From Linanthus parryae (lineage: Eukaryota > Streptophyta > Magnoliopsida > Ericales > Polemoniaceae): a stretch of 64,000 bases of DNA. Under the pieces are notes generated by a model. The model ran no database searches. It worked only from the letters and a program-made list of their open reading frames with translations, and was not told the origin of the DNA. The position numbers and the translations under genes are program-made. The stretch lies in NCBI GenBank assembly GCA_023055425.1, contig JALGPY010000010.1, positions 49,905,863 through 49,969,862 on the forward strand, read 5' to 3'. Below, one piece after another: positions 25,111 through 35,332 of this stretch. The stretch's first letter is position 1, and every line of letters begins with the position of its first letter.

Positions 25111-25182
25111 CCCACCGACTCAGAATCGAACCGCCAACTGCCTACAAGCAAGGCACCCGTCCTTCTGCTGTGGCACCCTTCA
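25111..25182 (-). repeat. Second tRNA-like sequence (degenerate)
   Basis: The minus strand has a B-box-like GGTTCGATTC (25123-25132) and a TGCCT-TGCTTGT-AGGCA stem-loop resembling an anticodon arm, plus TGCCACAGCAGAAGG as a poor A-box. It lies about 100 bases from the first tRNA-like sequence in the same orientation. T33 is not conserved, so a working tRNA is unlikely. Confidence 0.3.
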
Positions 25183-25524
25183 CTATTTCACTTTGAAAAA
25201 TATGACATTTGTAGACAAAAGCTTCACCCGAAAGTAACCCTCTCTTTTTTTTTTTTTAAATGTTCAAAGCCACAATAAAATTGTAGTACCTGTCATTAAT
25301 TCAACCCAAAAAAAAACTTACCCATCTTTTTCTTCGCCAAGTTGAATTGCCAAAACAACTCATAATCGATCTTCTCCACTTTTCACCTAGTGTCAATCTA
25401 AATACTAACAAAATAAATAAACACAATATTTATTGTTCTTAATATAAGTTTAAAAAATTGGGTTTATTACATTTTGTGTATAGAATTTTGATATACTCGT
25501 ACGATTCACTTAATGATCTATTGT
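25183..25524. other. AT-rich stretch, nothing recognised
   Basis: Contains short A and T homopolymers (for example T13 near 25244) and no ORF. Confidence 0.5.
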
Positions 25525-26065
25525 TTGACAGCCATGAATCTATCATCTATATGGAAATGGTATACGCACTGAAATGAGATCCTCTCGTATATTTATGACT
25601 GTAATTATTGTGATATACTCGGTAATAATCTATTGCGAAATATAATATAGAGAAATTAATAGTTCCACTCTTACAATCTTACTATATCGTGTGGATGTTA
25701 ATGGAGAAGGGTAGAATGGCAACTTGTTGGTTGGAGTTTTCGCTGACTCTATATATTCTCTTAGAACATAATATATCTTCTGGACAAGCATTTTGTTTAA
25801 AAGACTGATGTAAGTGGATTGGAATTAACTCTAAACCCTAATGGTTTTGGAGTTGCGGTTCCGAAACCTACACACTGATTCAAAACCCCAAGCTTCAAAT
25901 TGGTATGGGTTTCTTGCGATTCATGGTAGAACCCTTGAGGAGCAATCCACAGGGGCGTTAAATACATCATTTGACACCATTGGGGGTCTTTTGCGACACC
26001 CCCTATCACGTGGGGGGGGGGGGGGGGGGGGGGGGTCAAAAGGAATATCTATATGAACTTTCGAC
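25525..26065 (+). repeat. Diverged local duplicate, copy 2, split by an insertion
   Basis: Collinear with 23756-24065. Between the phrase ending CATTTTGTTTAAAAG (about 25805) and GTCAAAAGGAATATC (from 26035) there are about 230 extra bases absent from copy 1, ending in the poly-G tract. Confidence 0.5.
26012..26035. repeat. Poly-G tract (24 G)
   Basis: Uninterrupted run of 24 G following ATCACGT. It lies at the right edge of the sequence inserted into the local duplicate. Long G runs can form quadruplexes and are prone to slippage and assembly error. Confidence 0.9.
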
Positions 26066-26694
26066 AATTTCCTGGAACGGTTTAATGTTCTGAAAATGTT
26101 GTGTTGAGTCTGTTAAGGTGAAGCGAATTTGTTCTAGAGACATTTTATTTATTGTAAGGTTCATATTTGTTTATGGTGATGATGAATGCTTACTTGGATT
26201 TGAAAAATTAGAGCACATTTTACTTAAGGGATTGCCTTGTCAACGAAAGGGCGCTCACCATCTCATTTAATTGACCACAGGAAGAAAAGGAAAGCTGTAT
26301 GAAACAACCAAGGAGGTAGGGTTTGCAATTGGATGCAGGCTCTCTAGAATGGTATGTAGAGGACTTGTGAATTTACTAGCGCACATGCATCAAGATATAC
26401 TAAGAGCTTGCACGGCAAGTACTTTCTTCCAATAGCATACGGCTTTAGATGATTAAATTATATAGTGTTTTGATTGGGGTCGAAATGTGCTGGTGAATAC
26501 ATTCATTTAATGTTTTGGTAATTATGCTCACTGTGTGGTAAATTTTAATTCAATTGATACGATTCAATTAAAATTTAATCTTTTCTCATTTCTATCCACG
26601 TCAAATTGGAATCTTGCTGCATATGGTATTTGGTGGAGCTCCGGGATCCCGTTGATCATGTTTATATACTATACATTTTATAGGAGGTTTATGG
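26066..26694. other. Non-coding stretch, no gene seen
   Basis: AT-rich with short frames only (for example 26535-26732). No recognisable domain. Confidence 0.5.
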
Positions 26695-27689
26695 TGTGTT
26701 TGGATGAAGATCAATATAACTCGGCACTTTGAAATAATGGGAAAATTAATGTAGGGATAACTAATAATTCGTTCTTTTTTTTGAGGAATAATAATTCCTT
26801 GTTTTGATTATCTTTAGTAACATTGAATTTCTTATGAGCTGGATAAAAAAAATATTTGGGTTTGTATTAAACTTATTTAAATGGGCCAAATTGTTGTTGT
26901 CTTCTAAATACCCTAGTGTCTGTTGTACTTTTTAGCAACCTCCATGACGGTTGATTTGGAGCGGTGATGCGAAGGTAAGAGGCAGCAAACTTGGGGGTTG
27001 GTGACGGTGGTTAGGTTTGTGTCGTGGTGATGATGAAGTAGTGTGATGGTGGTGATCGGTGTAGGTCTGAGTGCGTAGCTTGAAGAGGCAATGATTGGCG
27101 GTGGTTGAAGTTGTGGTGATTGGGCGATGCTAGAAGTGCCTCATGTGGCCGTGGTAGTGGACATTTGGAAGAACGGTAACGGTGAAGGGGGTGGGCTGTG
27201 GAAGCGGATTCCCATCAATGAAACGGTGGTAGACGTGGGCCATGGCAGGACTAGTGGTGGTTGAGGTGGGTGGTGGCAGATTTGTTGCCTACAATGGCGG
27301 CAGTGGTAGAGGTGGGTGGTGGAGAACTAGAGATGGTGTGAGAGGTGGTGAAAGCAGTGGTGAAACGGTGGTGGATTGTCGTTAGCGGTGGTGGAATATG
27401 ACTGCTCGATGGTTCGAAGACTGGTCAAGGGATTATTTTTCAGCCATTTTCATGCCCATAAGTCTACCCATATAGAAAGATAAAGTATAAATGTAGTAGT
27501 ATCAAACTTGAATTAATAAAATGACACCTATCTTGGTGTCATTTAAACATGGAATTAGGATACCCAAAATTCAAATTCTAAATGATGCGGAATTTTAACA
27601 ATTCTAAAATTCAGAGTCATCTTAAATGGTGGGATTTTAAATTCAAAGTTGTAATGAAATTTCACGTTTTGATTCCTCATCCAAACACA
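26695..27689. mobile_element. TIR-bounded segment, possible non-autonomous DNA transposon
   Basis: TGTGTTTGGATGA (26695-26707) is exactly inverted at 27677-27689 (TCATCCAAACACA), with weaker pairing extending about 8 bases inward. The 995-bp interior has no transposase and includes a long GGTGGT/GATGGT-rich section (about 26950-27420). No convincing target-site duplication was seen, so the superfamily is unassigned. Confidence 0.45.
26950..27420. repeat. GGTGGT-rich low-complexity tract
   Basis: Imperfect repetition of GGTGGT, GGTGAT and GTGGTG words, strand-asymmetric with G in excess on plus. Frames here are interrupted by stops. Confidence 0.6.
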
Positions 27690-27880
27690 TCGTAAAAGTT
27701 CAAAACATCTGACTCAGTTCTCATAAATTTTAATCTTGCATGTTATATTGCAGCATCGCCAACAATAAAAGAGATGCATTAACGTTAGAAGGTCCAGACA
27801 AAATAGTAACATAGCTATTCAAACAATTAGCAATTATGCATAAAAAGAGCTTATAGCTAGATAATTTATAGCTAACCAAC

Positions 27881-28014
27881 CTTCAAGCTGCCACAACAAG
27901 AGCAAGGAATCTTCATATTTGCATCTTCATCCTCATCCTGGCATATCCTACACCACAGTCTTCCTGGGAGATGAACAATAGGGAATTGATGTGGAATTGG
28001 AAAACCCGCCATAC
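27881..28014 (-). pseudogene. Orphan RING-CH (RINGv) E3-ligase exon
   Basis: The minus-strand exon reads MAGFPIPHQFPIV, then WCRICQDEDEDANMKIPCSC and CGSLK, the first half of a C4HC3 RING-CH domain of the plant MARCH-like ubiquitin ligases. These transfer ubiquitin, usually at membranes. It is bordered by an acceptor (TTTTTAG, just upstream) and a donor (AAG|GTTGG at 27880/27881), so the splice sites look right. The next exon, which should give the His-Cys and final Cys pair, was not found leftward, where the TIR-bounded segment begins about 190 bases away. A conserved 5' segment may exist at 28380-28490. The right copy lacks this exon. It is probably a gene fragment. Confidence 0.65.
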
Positions 28015-28760
28015 CTAAAAAGGACCATTATTTATTCTGATGTAGCTCACAAAGTTCTATTTGACAGAAGCACTAGGCTCAATCCTCAGATGAACGCAGA
28101 GTCCTGCTTGTTTGGCTACTGATAAATTTAACAAGATCATACCTCCCTTCAAAATAATACTGCAACCAAAAAACACCGTTATATAAACATAATCACAATA
28201 ACGTTGGAGAAATTAATGTAAAAAAATGGCAGATTAAGAGGTTATATTGTGACCTTGCCAGGTTGGGGTTTATGCCCATTCCAACAAAACATAGCTCTGA
28301 ATCACATCCCAACCCCGAATAAGATCTGACCATATATGAAAATCCCACAAAAGCCCATCATGAATATGAAGAAGAAAGAACTCACTCTCCCTCATCGCCG
28401 ATGCTCGGCTGACAAGTCGGTGGTGAGGTTCAACAACGACACCAGTAAGTTCTCCAACGGAAGAGCCTTACACAAATTTTCAATTCGTATTAAACCCAGT
28501 CCGGATTCAACCAAAATTTGAGTGAAAATGAGTTGAGAAGGGAGGGTTTCGGCATGAAAGGGTGGGAATTTTGGTGATTGTCCAAGGGAAATTTGGTCAT
28601 TTGACGATTACATCATATCCGTTTGTATCCCACCCCTGGGTGGAATATGATTTTAGGAAAACAATTGGGGGAGGGAAATGACGGGGATTTAATATCCCCT
28701 GACCCAAACTCAGTCAATAAAAGGGAGGGGATACCAAATCCTTAATGCAAATCTCAGTTA
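28015..28760. other. Intergenic stretch between RING-CH exon and F-box cluster
   Basis: Sequence from 28336 matches the right copy from about 58345. On minus, 28380-28490 could encode ALPLENLLVSLLNLTTDLSA, which might belong to the RING-CH gene, but a stop follows. No other gene is visible. Confidence 0.4.
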
Positions 28761-30099
28761 TCATCTTCTCCAGTGCCATAGCGTTCTCGAGAAAGTACAT
28801 GAGAAGTGCAGATGCTCTTCACCAAAATCTCTGAGTGCAACTTCAATTACTTTCAGGTGTGGTGGTAAATAGTTGGGCGCAACATGCCATTGAATTATAG
28901 GGATTCCTTGAAGAGGTTGACCAACAAAATCTGAAGAGAACAAAACATATATGACTTTGTAGTTGGACTTCGTGATATCAAATAGAAGTGTAGTAAAAAA
29001 GAGTACGATCAGCATTTAAGGAATCCAATAAACGCCTAGCTCCAAAAAGGTCACAAGTTGCACCAAAAGAACAAGTGCCATCTTCATCCACCCTGATAAG
29101 TTCCTTTATAATTTTATTAATGGAAACAAGAATTACGTTAGTTAAAAATCACTTAACTTATGGACTTTTGAGTTTATAAGATAGGAGTAACAAGTAGGCT
29201 TACCATCGGAGAGAGAAGAGGCAGGAACAGGACCAGACCTTTGAAATTTCTCTAAGAAGCTCCCGCAGACGTTCTCCGTGAATGTGTTCATAAAAATCCT
29301 CAGGGCAATCATGAGCATGTATACGTTCTTCGGCTAGGGATTCGAAGTTCATGTTATAATTGTCCAACTTGTCATCTATTCAAGAAGGGTGTCAAGAACA
29401 TTATTATGTTCAGTACAAAATAGTTTGTGTACCTCAGCTTAACTTCTTATGAGTAAATGACCAAATATCAAAACTTGTCACATTTCTGCCGTTTTCCATT
29501 TGTACATATAACTTCAACTCTTCAAGAACCTGACAACCAAAACATAGCTTTTTGGTGTAGTTGACACTAGGATTGGGGATGGAAATGATGCATGTCTTGA
29601 GCTTGGGAAAGCGGACAATGTTAGGCAGATTCAAAACTATTTTTTCAAGCATTAGCGTGAGACTGACCAGCTCGTCAGAATAAAAATCACCAAGAGAAAG
29701 GTTCAGACGGGTGTTCCACGGGATACCAGTAAAGTCCATCGACAACTCTCTAATTGTAGGATTGAACAGATGACTTAACCAAGTGTTCACTTTGCTCACA
29801 TTGTCCTTTAGCAAACCATCAGGATAAATGAGCTTGAACTGGTGAATGTGTGGCAACCCATAGACGACGATCACTTGATCCACAAAATACTCAAACTTAA
29901 TGCACCTACTCTCGCTAGAATTAAGACATGAGATGCACATATCAGGGTCATGGATTAAGGAAACAAAAGGAGCTGAAACCCAGAGATATGTCTCTCTTTT
30001 TGACAAAACACTATTAGAGAAAGCATGTTTTGTCTTGAGTGAAAATAGAATTTCAACAAGAAGGTCGTCCGGCATTCTAATGAGCGATTTGCTGGACAA
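28761..30099 (-). pseudogene. F-box/LRR/FBD gene F1, left copy
   Basis: Remains of a plant F-box protein of the F-box/FBD/LRR family, which act as substrate receptors of SCF ubiquitin ligases. Exon 1 (29434-30099) has the F-box (PDDLLVEILFSLKTKHAFSN) then LRR-like sequence (LNLSLGDFYSDELVSL, CFGCQVLEELKLYVQ). Further parts read MNFESLAEE near 29340 and an FBD-like end VIEVALRDFGEEHLH near 28810. Lesions: the initiator is TTG, where the F2 paralogue has ATG; two bases are lost after the KKL codons, closing the frame at 29434; one base is lost in the FBD (CTGCACTTCTC against CTGCAACTTCTC in paralogues). All three are shared with the right copy. Confidence 0.75.
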
Positions 30100-30838
30100 C
30101 GTTTTTTTTTGAGATCCTATCTCCGCTAAGGACTAAACTTGCTTTCAGCACTAGTGTATTGTGAAAAAGATGGAAAGTATCTGGATTTCCGATCCTTGTG
30201 TTTCCTTAGTTCATAACCCTGATTTATGTATTTCATATCTTAATTATAGCGAGAGTCAGTGTATTAAGTTTGAGAATTTTGTGGATCGGGTAATTTTCGT
30301 GTATGGATGCCCACACAAAAGCCAGTTCAAGCTCTTTTATCCTAATGGTTTGCTGGATGATAATGTGAGCAAAGTGACACTTGGATAAGTCATTTGCTTA
30401 ATAGTTCAATTAAAGAGTTGTTGATGCACTTTAATGGCAAGCCCTGGAAAAACAGTCAACCTCTCTCTTGGTAGTTTTGCTTCTGACCATCTTGTCAGTC
30501 TCATGCTAAAGCTGAACAATACAGTTTTGAATCTGCCTGAAACTGTCTGCATTCCTAAGTTCAAGACATGTGCCATTTCCATGACCAATTCCAGTGTCAA
30601 CTTCACCGAAAATTTTGTTTTGGTTGTCCAGTTCTTGAAGAGTTGAAGTTATATGTACGCATAGAAAGTTGCATCGGTGTGCCGAATTTCGCTATTTGTT
30701 CACTTGCACCTAAAAAGTTAGAACTGACGTTGTACGAACTGTATTCTATTGATCACAAGATTGTTCTTGACACCCCTATTCGTGATTATCTGTGTATCAG
30801 CGTTGGTAGTTTGGGCGTTTATGACATGAACACTTGGG
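30080..30838 (+). pseudogene. Truncated plus-strand F-box gene fragment A
   Basis: Starts head-to-head with F1 and encodes on plus an F-box (DLLDNVFF then, after a frame change at a T9 run, EILSPLRTKLAFSTSVL) followed by LRR sequence (MESIWISDPCVSLVHNPDLC; LNLPETVCIPKFKTC; ELTLYELYSIDHKIVLDTP). It breaks off after GVYDMNT at about 30838, where sequence typical of the 3' flank of minus-strand members begins. Lesions: a +1 T in the F-box, TGA after SVL, one base missing before ESIWIS and one base missing at KV-TLG. Fragment B (about 60038-60806) ends at the same point, so the truncation predates the segmental duplication. Confidence 0.75.
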
Positions 30839-31660
30839 CTGGAAATGACGGGGATTGATATTCCCTAACAAACATTGGAAATAAAAGGGAGGGGATACCG
30901 AATCCTTAATGCAGATCTCAATTATCATCTTTTCCAGCTCCATAGCGTTCTCGAGAAAGTACATGAGAAGTTGCAGATCCTCTTCACCAAAATCTTCGAG
31001 TGCAACTTCAAATACTTGAAGGTGTGGTGGTAAATAGTTAGGCGTTACATGCCATTTCATTACAATAATTCCATAAACAGGTTGAACAGGAAACTGCAAA
31101 GAGAAAAAAAACATGTATGACTTTGAAGTTGGATTTCGTGATATCGAACGGAGGTAGTAATAAGAAATTTGACGACTCACCGGCGAAAGTTTCAAGTGAG
31201 CCAAATTTGGCATTCTTGCAAGTACAATCAGCATACGAGGAATGCAATAAATGCCTAGCTCCAAAAAGGTCACATTCATGAAAGTAGTTGCACCAAAAGA
31301 ACAAGTGCCATCTTCATCCACTGGATAATTTCCTCATTAAATTATATTTTATGGAAACAAGAGTTATATAGATATAAATCACATAAGATAGAAATAACAA
31401 GTAGGCTTACCATCAGAGAGAAGAGGCAAGCACTAGGACTTAACCTTTGAGATTCCTCTAAGAAGCTCCCACAGACGTTTTCCGTGAATGTGTTCATAAA
31501 ATCATCAGAGCAATCATGAACATGTAGACGTGCTTCGGCTAGGGATTCCAAGTTCATGTTATAATTGGCCAAACTTTCATCGCTAATAACCAGATATTCA
31601 AGAACAAGGTGTCAAGAACAATATTATGTTCAATATAAAACATTTTGTGTAACCTCAGCT
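30839..31660 (-). pseudogene. F-box/FBD gene F2, left copy: 3' exons only
   Basis: Contains the downstream exons of a minus-strand F-box/FBD gene. Exon 2 (about 31400-31572) reads MANYNMNLESLAEARLH and ends with donor GTAAGC. Exon 3 (31181-31320, 140 bp) reads MNVTFLELGIYCIPRMLIVL. A canonical intron runs 31180 down to 31094 (GTGAGT...TTTGCAG). Exon 4 carries the FBD (VFEVALEDFGEEDLQLLMYFLENAMELEKMI split over the segment ending near 30890). A CAG codon of the right copy is TAG here in exon 2. Exon 1, with the F-box, has been removed by a deletion that joins this gene to plus-strand F3 at 31671. It is non-functional. Confidence 0.75.
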
Positions 31661-31672
31661 CTGACTTCTTAA

Positions 31673-33266
31673 GATGGAAAGTCTCTGGACTTCTGATCCT
31701 TGTGTTTCCTTAGTCCTTAACCCTAATTCATGTATTTCATATCTTAATTATAGCAAGAGTCAGTGTATTAAGTTCGAGATGTGGATCGGGTAATCCTCGT
31801 GTATGGATGCCCACACAAAGCTAGTTCAAGCTCTTTTATCCCAATGGTTTTGCTGGATGACAATGTGAGCAAAGTGAACACTTGGATAAGTCATTTGCTT
31901 AATAGTTCAATTTAAGAGTTGTGGATGGACTTTAATGGCAAGCCCTGGAAAAACAATCTTAACCTCTCTCTTGGTAGTTTTGCTTCTGACCATCTTGTCA
32001 GTCTCATGCTAATGCTGAACAATACAGTTTTGAATCTGCCTGAAACTGTCTGCTTTCCTAAGCTCAATACATGTGCCATTTTCATCACCAATTCCAGTGT
32101 AAACTTCACCGAAAAGCTTTGTTTTGGTTGTGCAGTTCGTGAAGAGTTGAAGTTATGTGTAGGCATAGAAAGCTGCATCGCTCTAACGAATTTGGCTATT
32201 TGTTCACTTGCCCCTAAGAAGTTAGAACTGTCGTTGCACGAACTGTATTCTATTGACCACAAGATTATTTTTGACACCCATATTTTTGATTATCTGTGTA
32301 TCATGGGTGGCAGTTTGGGCGTTTATAACACGAATACCTTGGAATCCCTAGCAGAGGCTTGTATAGATTTTGATGATTACTCCTAGTATTTTTTTAAGCA
32401 CAGTCATGCAGAACGTGTACAGGAGCTTCTTAGAGGAATCTCCAAGGTCAGGTCCCTGCACTTGCCTCTTCTCTATTTGATAGAAAGTCTACTTGTTACT
32501 GCTATCTTATAAACTGAAAAGATCATAAATTCTTATGCTATGTTTTTCCTATTTCTTACTTTCTTCAAATATGATTTATTAAGCCAATTATGCCGGTGGA
32601 TGATGATGGCTAATTTTCTTTCGGTGCAACTACTTTTATGAATGTGACCTTCTTGGAGCCGGGTGTATATTGCATTAGGAGGATGCTGAGCGTACTTGCA
32701 AGAATGCCAAATTTGGCTCACTTGAAATTTTTGTTGGCGAGTCTTAAATTACTTTTACAACCTCTGTTTGACATCACGGAGTCCAATTTCATAGTTACGT
32801 CTGCTTTGGTCTCTTTGCAGTTTCTTGGCCAGTTTGTTAGTCCATGTCATGCTGGGGCCAGCTGTTTCACCACTCCTGAAAGTAATTGAAGTTGATCTTG
32901 AAGCTCTCGGTGAAGAGGATCTCGAACTTCTCGTATACTTTCTCGCGCTTCGCATATATGTGAGATTGAATTTGTTCCTGCTAATTTAGAAGGATCTTAA
33001 ATCTTTGAGTTGGTAATTGTTTGGCTATTTGTGAACAAGAAGACAGAGTGACCCATATTTTCAAAATGCTAACTAAAGTAGTGTTACCGGAAATGGTGGT
33101 TATGAAATGGATTTCTCTTCAGCCTTACAGAACCTACCTGTCTAGACTTCTAATATATTTCACTGTGGGTAAGGTGAAATATAAAAATAAAAATGCTAAC
33201 TAAAGTGTTTTTAGGATATGTTTTGTAACTTAATTATTATAATAAAAAATTCCCCAAAAGCACCAT
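31673..33266 (+). pseudogene. F-box/FBD gene F3, left copy, 5' truncated
   Basis: A plus-strand paralogue lacking its F-box because of the deletion at 31671. LRR sequence follows (PWKNNLNLSLGSFASDHLVS; CFGCAVREELKLCVGIESC; ELSLHELYSIDHKIIFDTH). Downstream exon-like parts read MNVTFLEPGVYCIRRMLSVL (32638 on) and an FBD start IEVDLEALGEEDLELLVYFL (about 32885-32945). Lesions: TAA in place of AAA (SSI*EL at 31914-31916); a TAG after DDYS shared with the right copy; a stop in the third exon; and loss of about 97 bases at the end of the FBD between CTCG repeats. This copy keeps GTGAACAC at KVNTW where the right copy has lost a base. Confidence 0.72.
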
Positions 33267-35051
33267 AGATGTTTTAAATCTAACAGGAGGTCGTGATTCC
33301 TCCTGTGTACATAAGACAGAATGTGGGAGCCTATTTATGTGGTTTGTAGCATAGAGGAGTGACTATGCTTCAGATTCAAAATATCGTAGGTGGAGAAAGA
33401 AGATGTTAGAGAGAGAGAGAGGGATATGGGGATATTAGCCGCTTCAGAGAGTTTAGGAAATAAAGAGAGAATGAGAGAGTAGTAGTAAATAAGATGAATG
33501 ATTGTGTTCGTCACCTAGTAAAAGAGTCACATATTTTGATTAAGTTTCTTAAATTCACTTGTTCTCGATAATGGGAGGTTCCTCTACTTCTGGTGGCTCT
33601 AGTGAGCCTAATTAGCTGCCTGGGCTTAAGGAAGGCCCTGCAGCTTCAATAGCAGGTATATTTATGATTATGCAAGTAAGACATCCTGTATATTTCTGCA
33701 TAAAATGGTTTGAGTGAGAAAATGGGCTAAATCGAACTGCTATCTTCTCTTTATATTTTTTGTACATTTTACATGACATTTGTATTCCAAATAAATCACG
33801 ATTAAATAAATACAATTAATTGCTTAGAGTTTTGTATGTAATCAAAACTTTCTTGGGATTTCTTATGATGTTAAGAAAACAAGTGGGTGGTTGTATATCG
33901 AAGTAATCGTATCTCTACAAAATGAAAACAAACGGATTTATCTGATAACCAAAACCTTATCTGCACAACTCTCTGAACCAAGTTGGACGAAGAGAACTGA
34001 TAAATGATGCGGCTGCTCCCCGATGCTTTGTGCTTATGCTTCTTTAGTCATCTCTCTGTGCGGCAAGGGTACTTTCGAGCAATCTGATTTTAGATGAGAT
34101 ATGAAGCAGATATCTCATCCCCCGGAAGTTCCCACGTGATTAAATTACAGGGCCACGTGTGGGATCTGTTTCTGATTTTCCGCCATCCAATCCAAAACTT
34201 CGCGGTCGTAAATCAAGGTCGAATAGAAATTTGGTGCTTCGATTTGTTTACCCCCTTCCCTCTTTTTCCTTCGTTTCGTTGTTTTCACCTTGTTTGAGTA
34301 GTTGGGCTCGCTGTCTAACCTCACCAATCTTTTCTCTTTCATCGATTTATGAGTAGCAAACACATCCTTTTTTGGGGTCAAATTAGTTATTGGGGTTTAT
34401 GCTCAGTTTATGAACACACGTGCATGTATGCATGAAAAATAATCACAGTTACACCGTACCCCTGCGCCATTGTCCAAAATTTGGACATTGTTTAACCTAG
34501 GTTGCTGTTTATGTAAAAGAATGATACAGAGACTGTGTTCGTCATCTTTTGTAGCATTAACCCGTATGTCGTCCTGGTGGAACACAAATACACGATTGCC
34601 TAGTTGAGTCTGTCTTTGATTTTCCTTTTTCAGGTCCAGATTTATTACTAGTCTGGTCTGGGTTTGTTTGGAAGGAGGAATTCACGTCTTGTTAAAAAAA
34701 TCATATTTTGCACGTTATTGGTGATTTGGAGAGAGGTTAACATCTAGTATTTCATGGTTTATTTCATACTGCTTCCTGCTGAGAAGGGAGAGACAGGAGG
34801 AGAGTGGCAGTGTTTCGGGATGTTTAGCTTAGGAAAGGCTATGGGAGGAAAATGCTTTAATGAATTTGCTCGGTGTTCTCGTTTATACTAGTCTTCCAGT
34901 GGGGGGGGGAGTTAATTCTGTAGTTGTAGTAAGGCTGAAGCGTTGAAGGGAACCACATGACTTCCGAGGAACTCGAGCAATCTTATGCTCCATCAAGGTT
35001 GTCTTCCTTCAGATGTCCGGGTGGAGTTTGGCTGTTCTGCCAATTTATTTT
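33267..35051. other. Spacer, no gene seen
   Basis: AT-rich DNA after the end of the visible duplication. It contains a (GA)n microsatellite at about 33408-33422 and short unsupported frames. Nothing resembling a known family was noticed. Confidence 0.5.
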
Positions 35052-35332
35052 CGCGTCACTTTTGGGTCAACCCGTTGCGGTTTCGTGTCGCCCCAAACCC
35101 GCTAACTCCATGTCATGTCGCCGGGTCGACCCGGATATTGTTAGCAGTATCCCTATATTTTTTTCTAGTTAAAAATGGCTAAAAGTGAAAAAGAGTTATC
35201 GTTGTGTTACGAATGTTCAAACGGGTCATTTTCGGATTGACACTAACCCGACCCATTAATTCCCGTGTCACTTTTGGGTCGACTCGTTGCGGGTTCATGT
35301 CGACCCAAACCCGCTAACTTCGTGTCGTGTCG
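35052..35332. repeat. Pair of 69-bp direct repeats in a GTCGACCCAAACCCGC-type element
   Basis: 35052-35120 and 35264-35332 share the frame CG(C/T)GTCACTTTTGGGTC, CGTTGCGG and CCAAACCCGCTAACT, ending ATGTCATGTCG or GTGTCGTGTCG. The sequence style is that of a dispersed plant repeat with many GGGTCGACCC words. The boundaries of the full element are not visible. Confidence 0.55.

Larger units (their letters stand above)
22925..28335. other. 5.4-kb block absent from the right copy
   Basis: Both edges lie at ATGAAA (22925-22930 and 28336-28341). The right copy joins the outer flanks through a single ATGAAA at about 58340, which fits a deletion of 5411 bases there by microhomology. The block holds scattered AT-rich DNA, two related 300-bp segments, tRNA-like sequences, a poly-G tract, a TIR-bounded segment and a RING-CH exon. 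Confidence 0.7.
1..33266. repeat. Left copy of a large direct segmental duplication
   Basis: Base 1 onward matches 53051 onward, and the match runs collinearly to 33266, which corresponds to base 64000. Corresponding blocks are 1-3011 with 53051-56071, 20672-22930 with 56067-58330, 28336-31672 with about 58350-61632, and 31673-33266 with 62344-64000. Similarity is high but not complete, with many substitutions and small indels. The left copy has gained the 17.66-kb retrotransposon array and lost about 711 bp in the F-box cluster; it also holds a 5.4-kb block the right copy lacks. Both ends of the duplication lie outside the window. Confidence 0.9.

Noticed and set aside
35052..35332. CRISPR-like array from the two 69-bp repeats
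   Set aside because: There are only two copies, with substitutions and a spacing of over 140 bases, in plant repeat sequence; nothing else suggests CRISPR.
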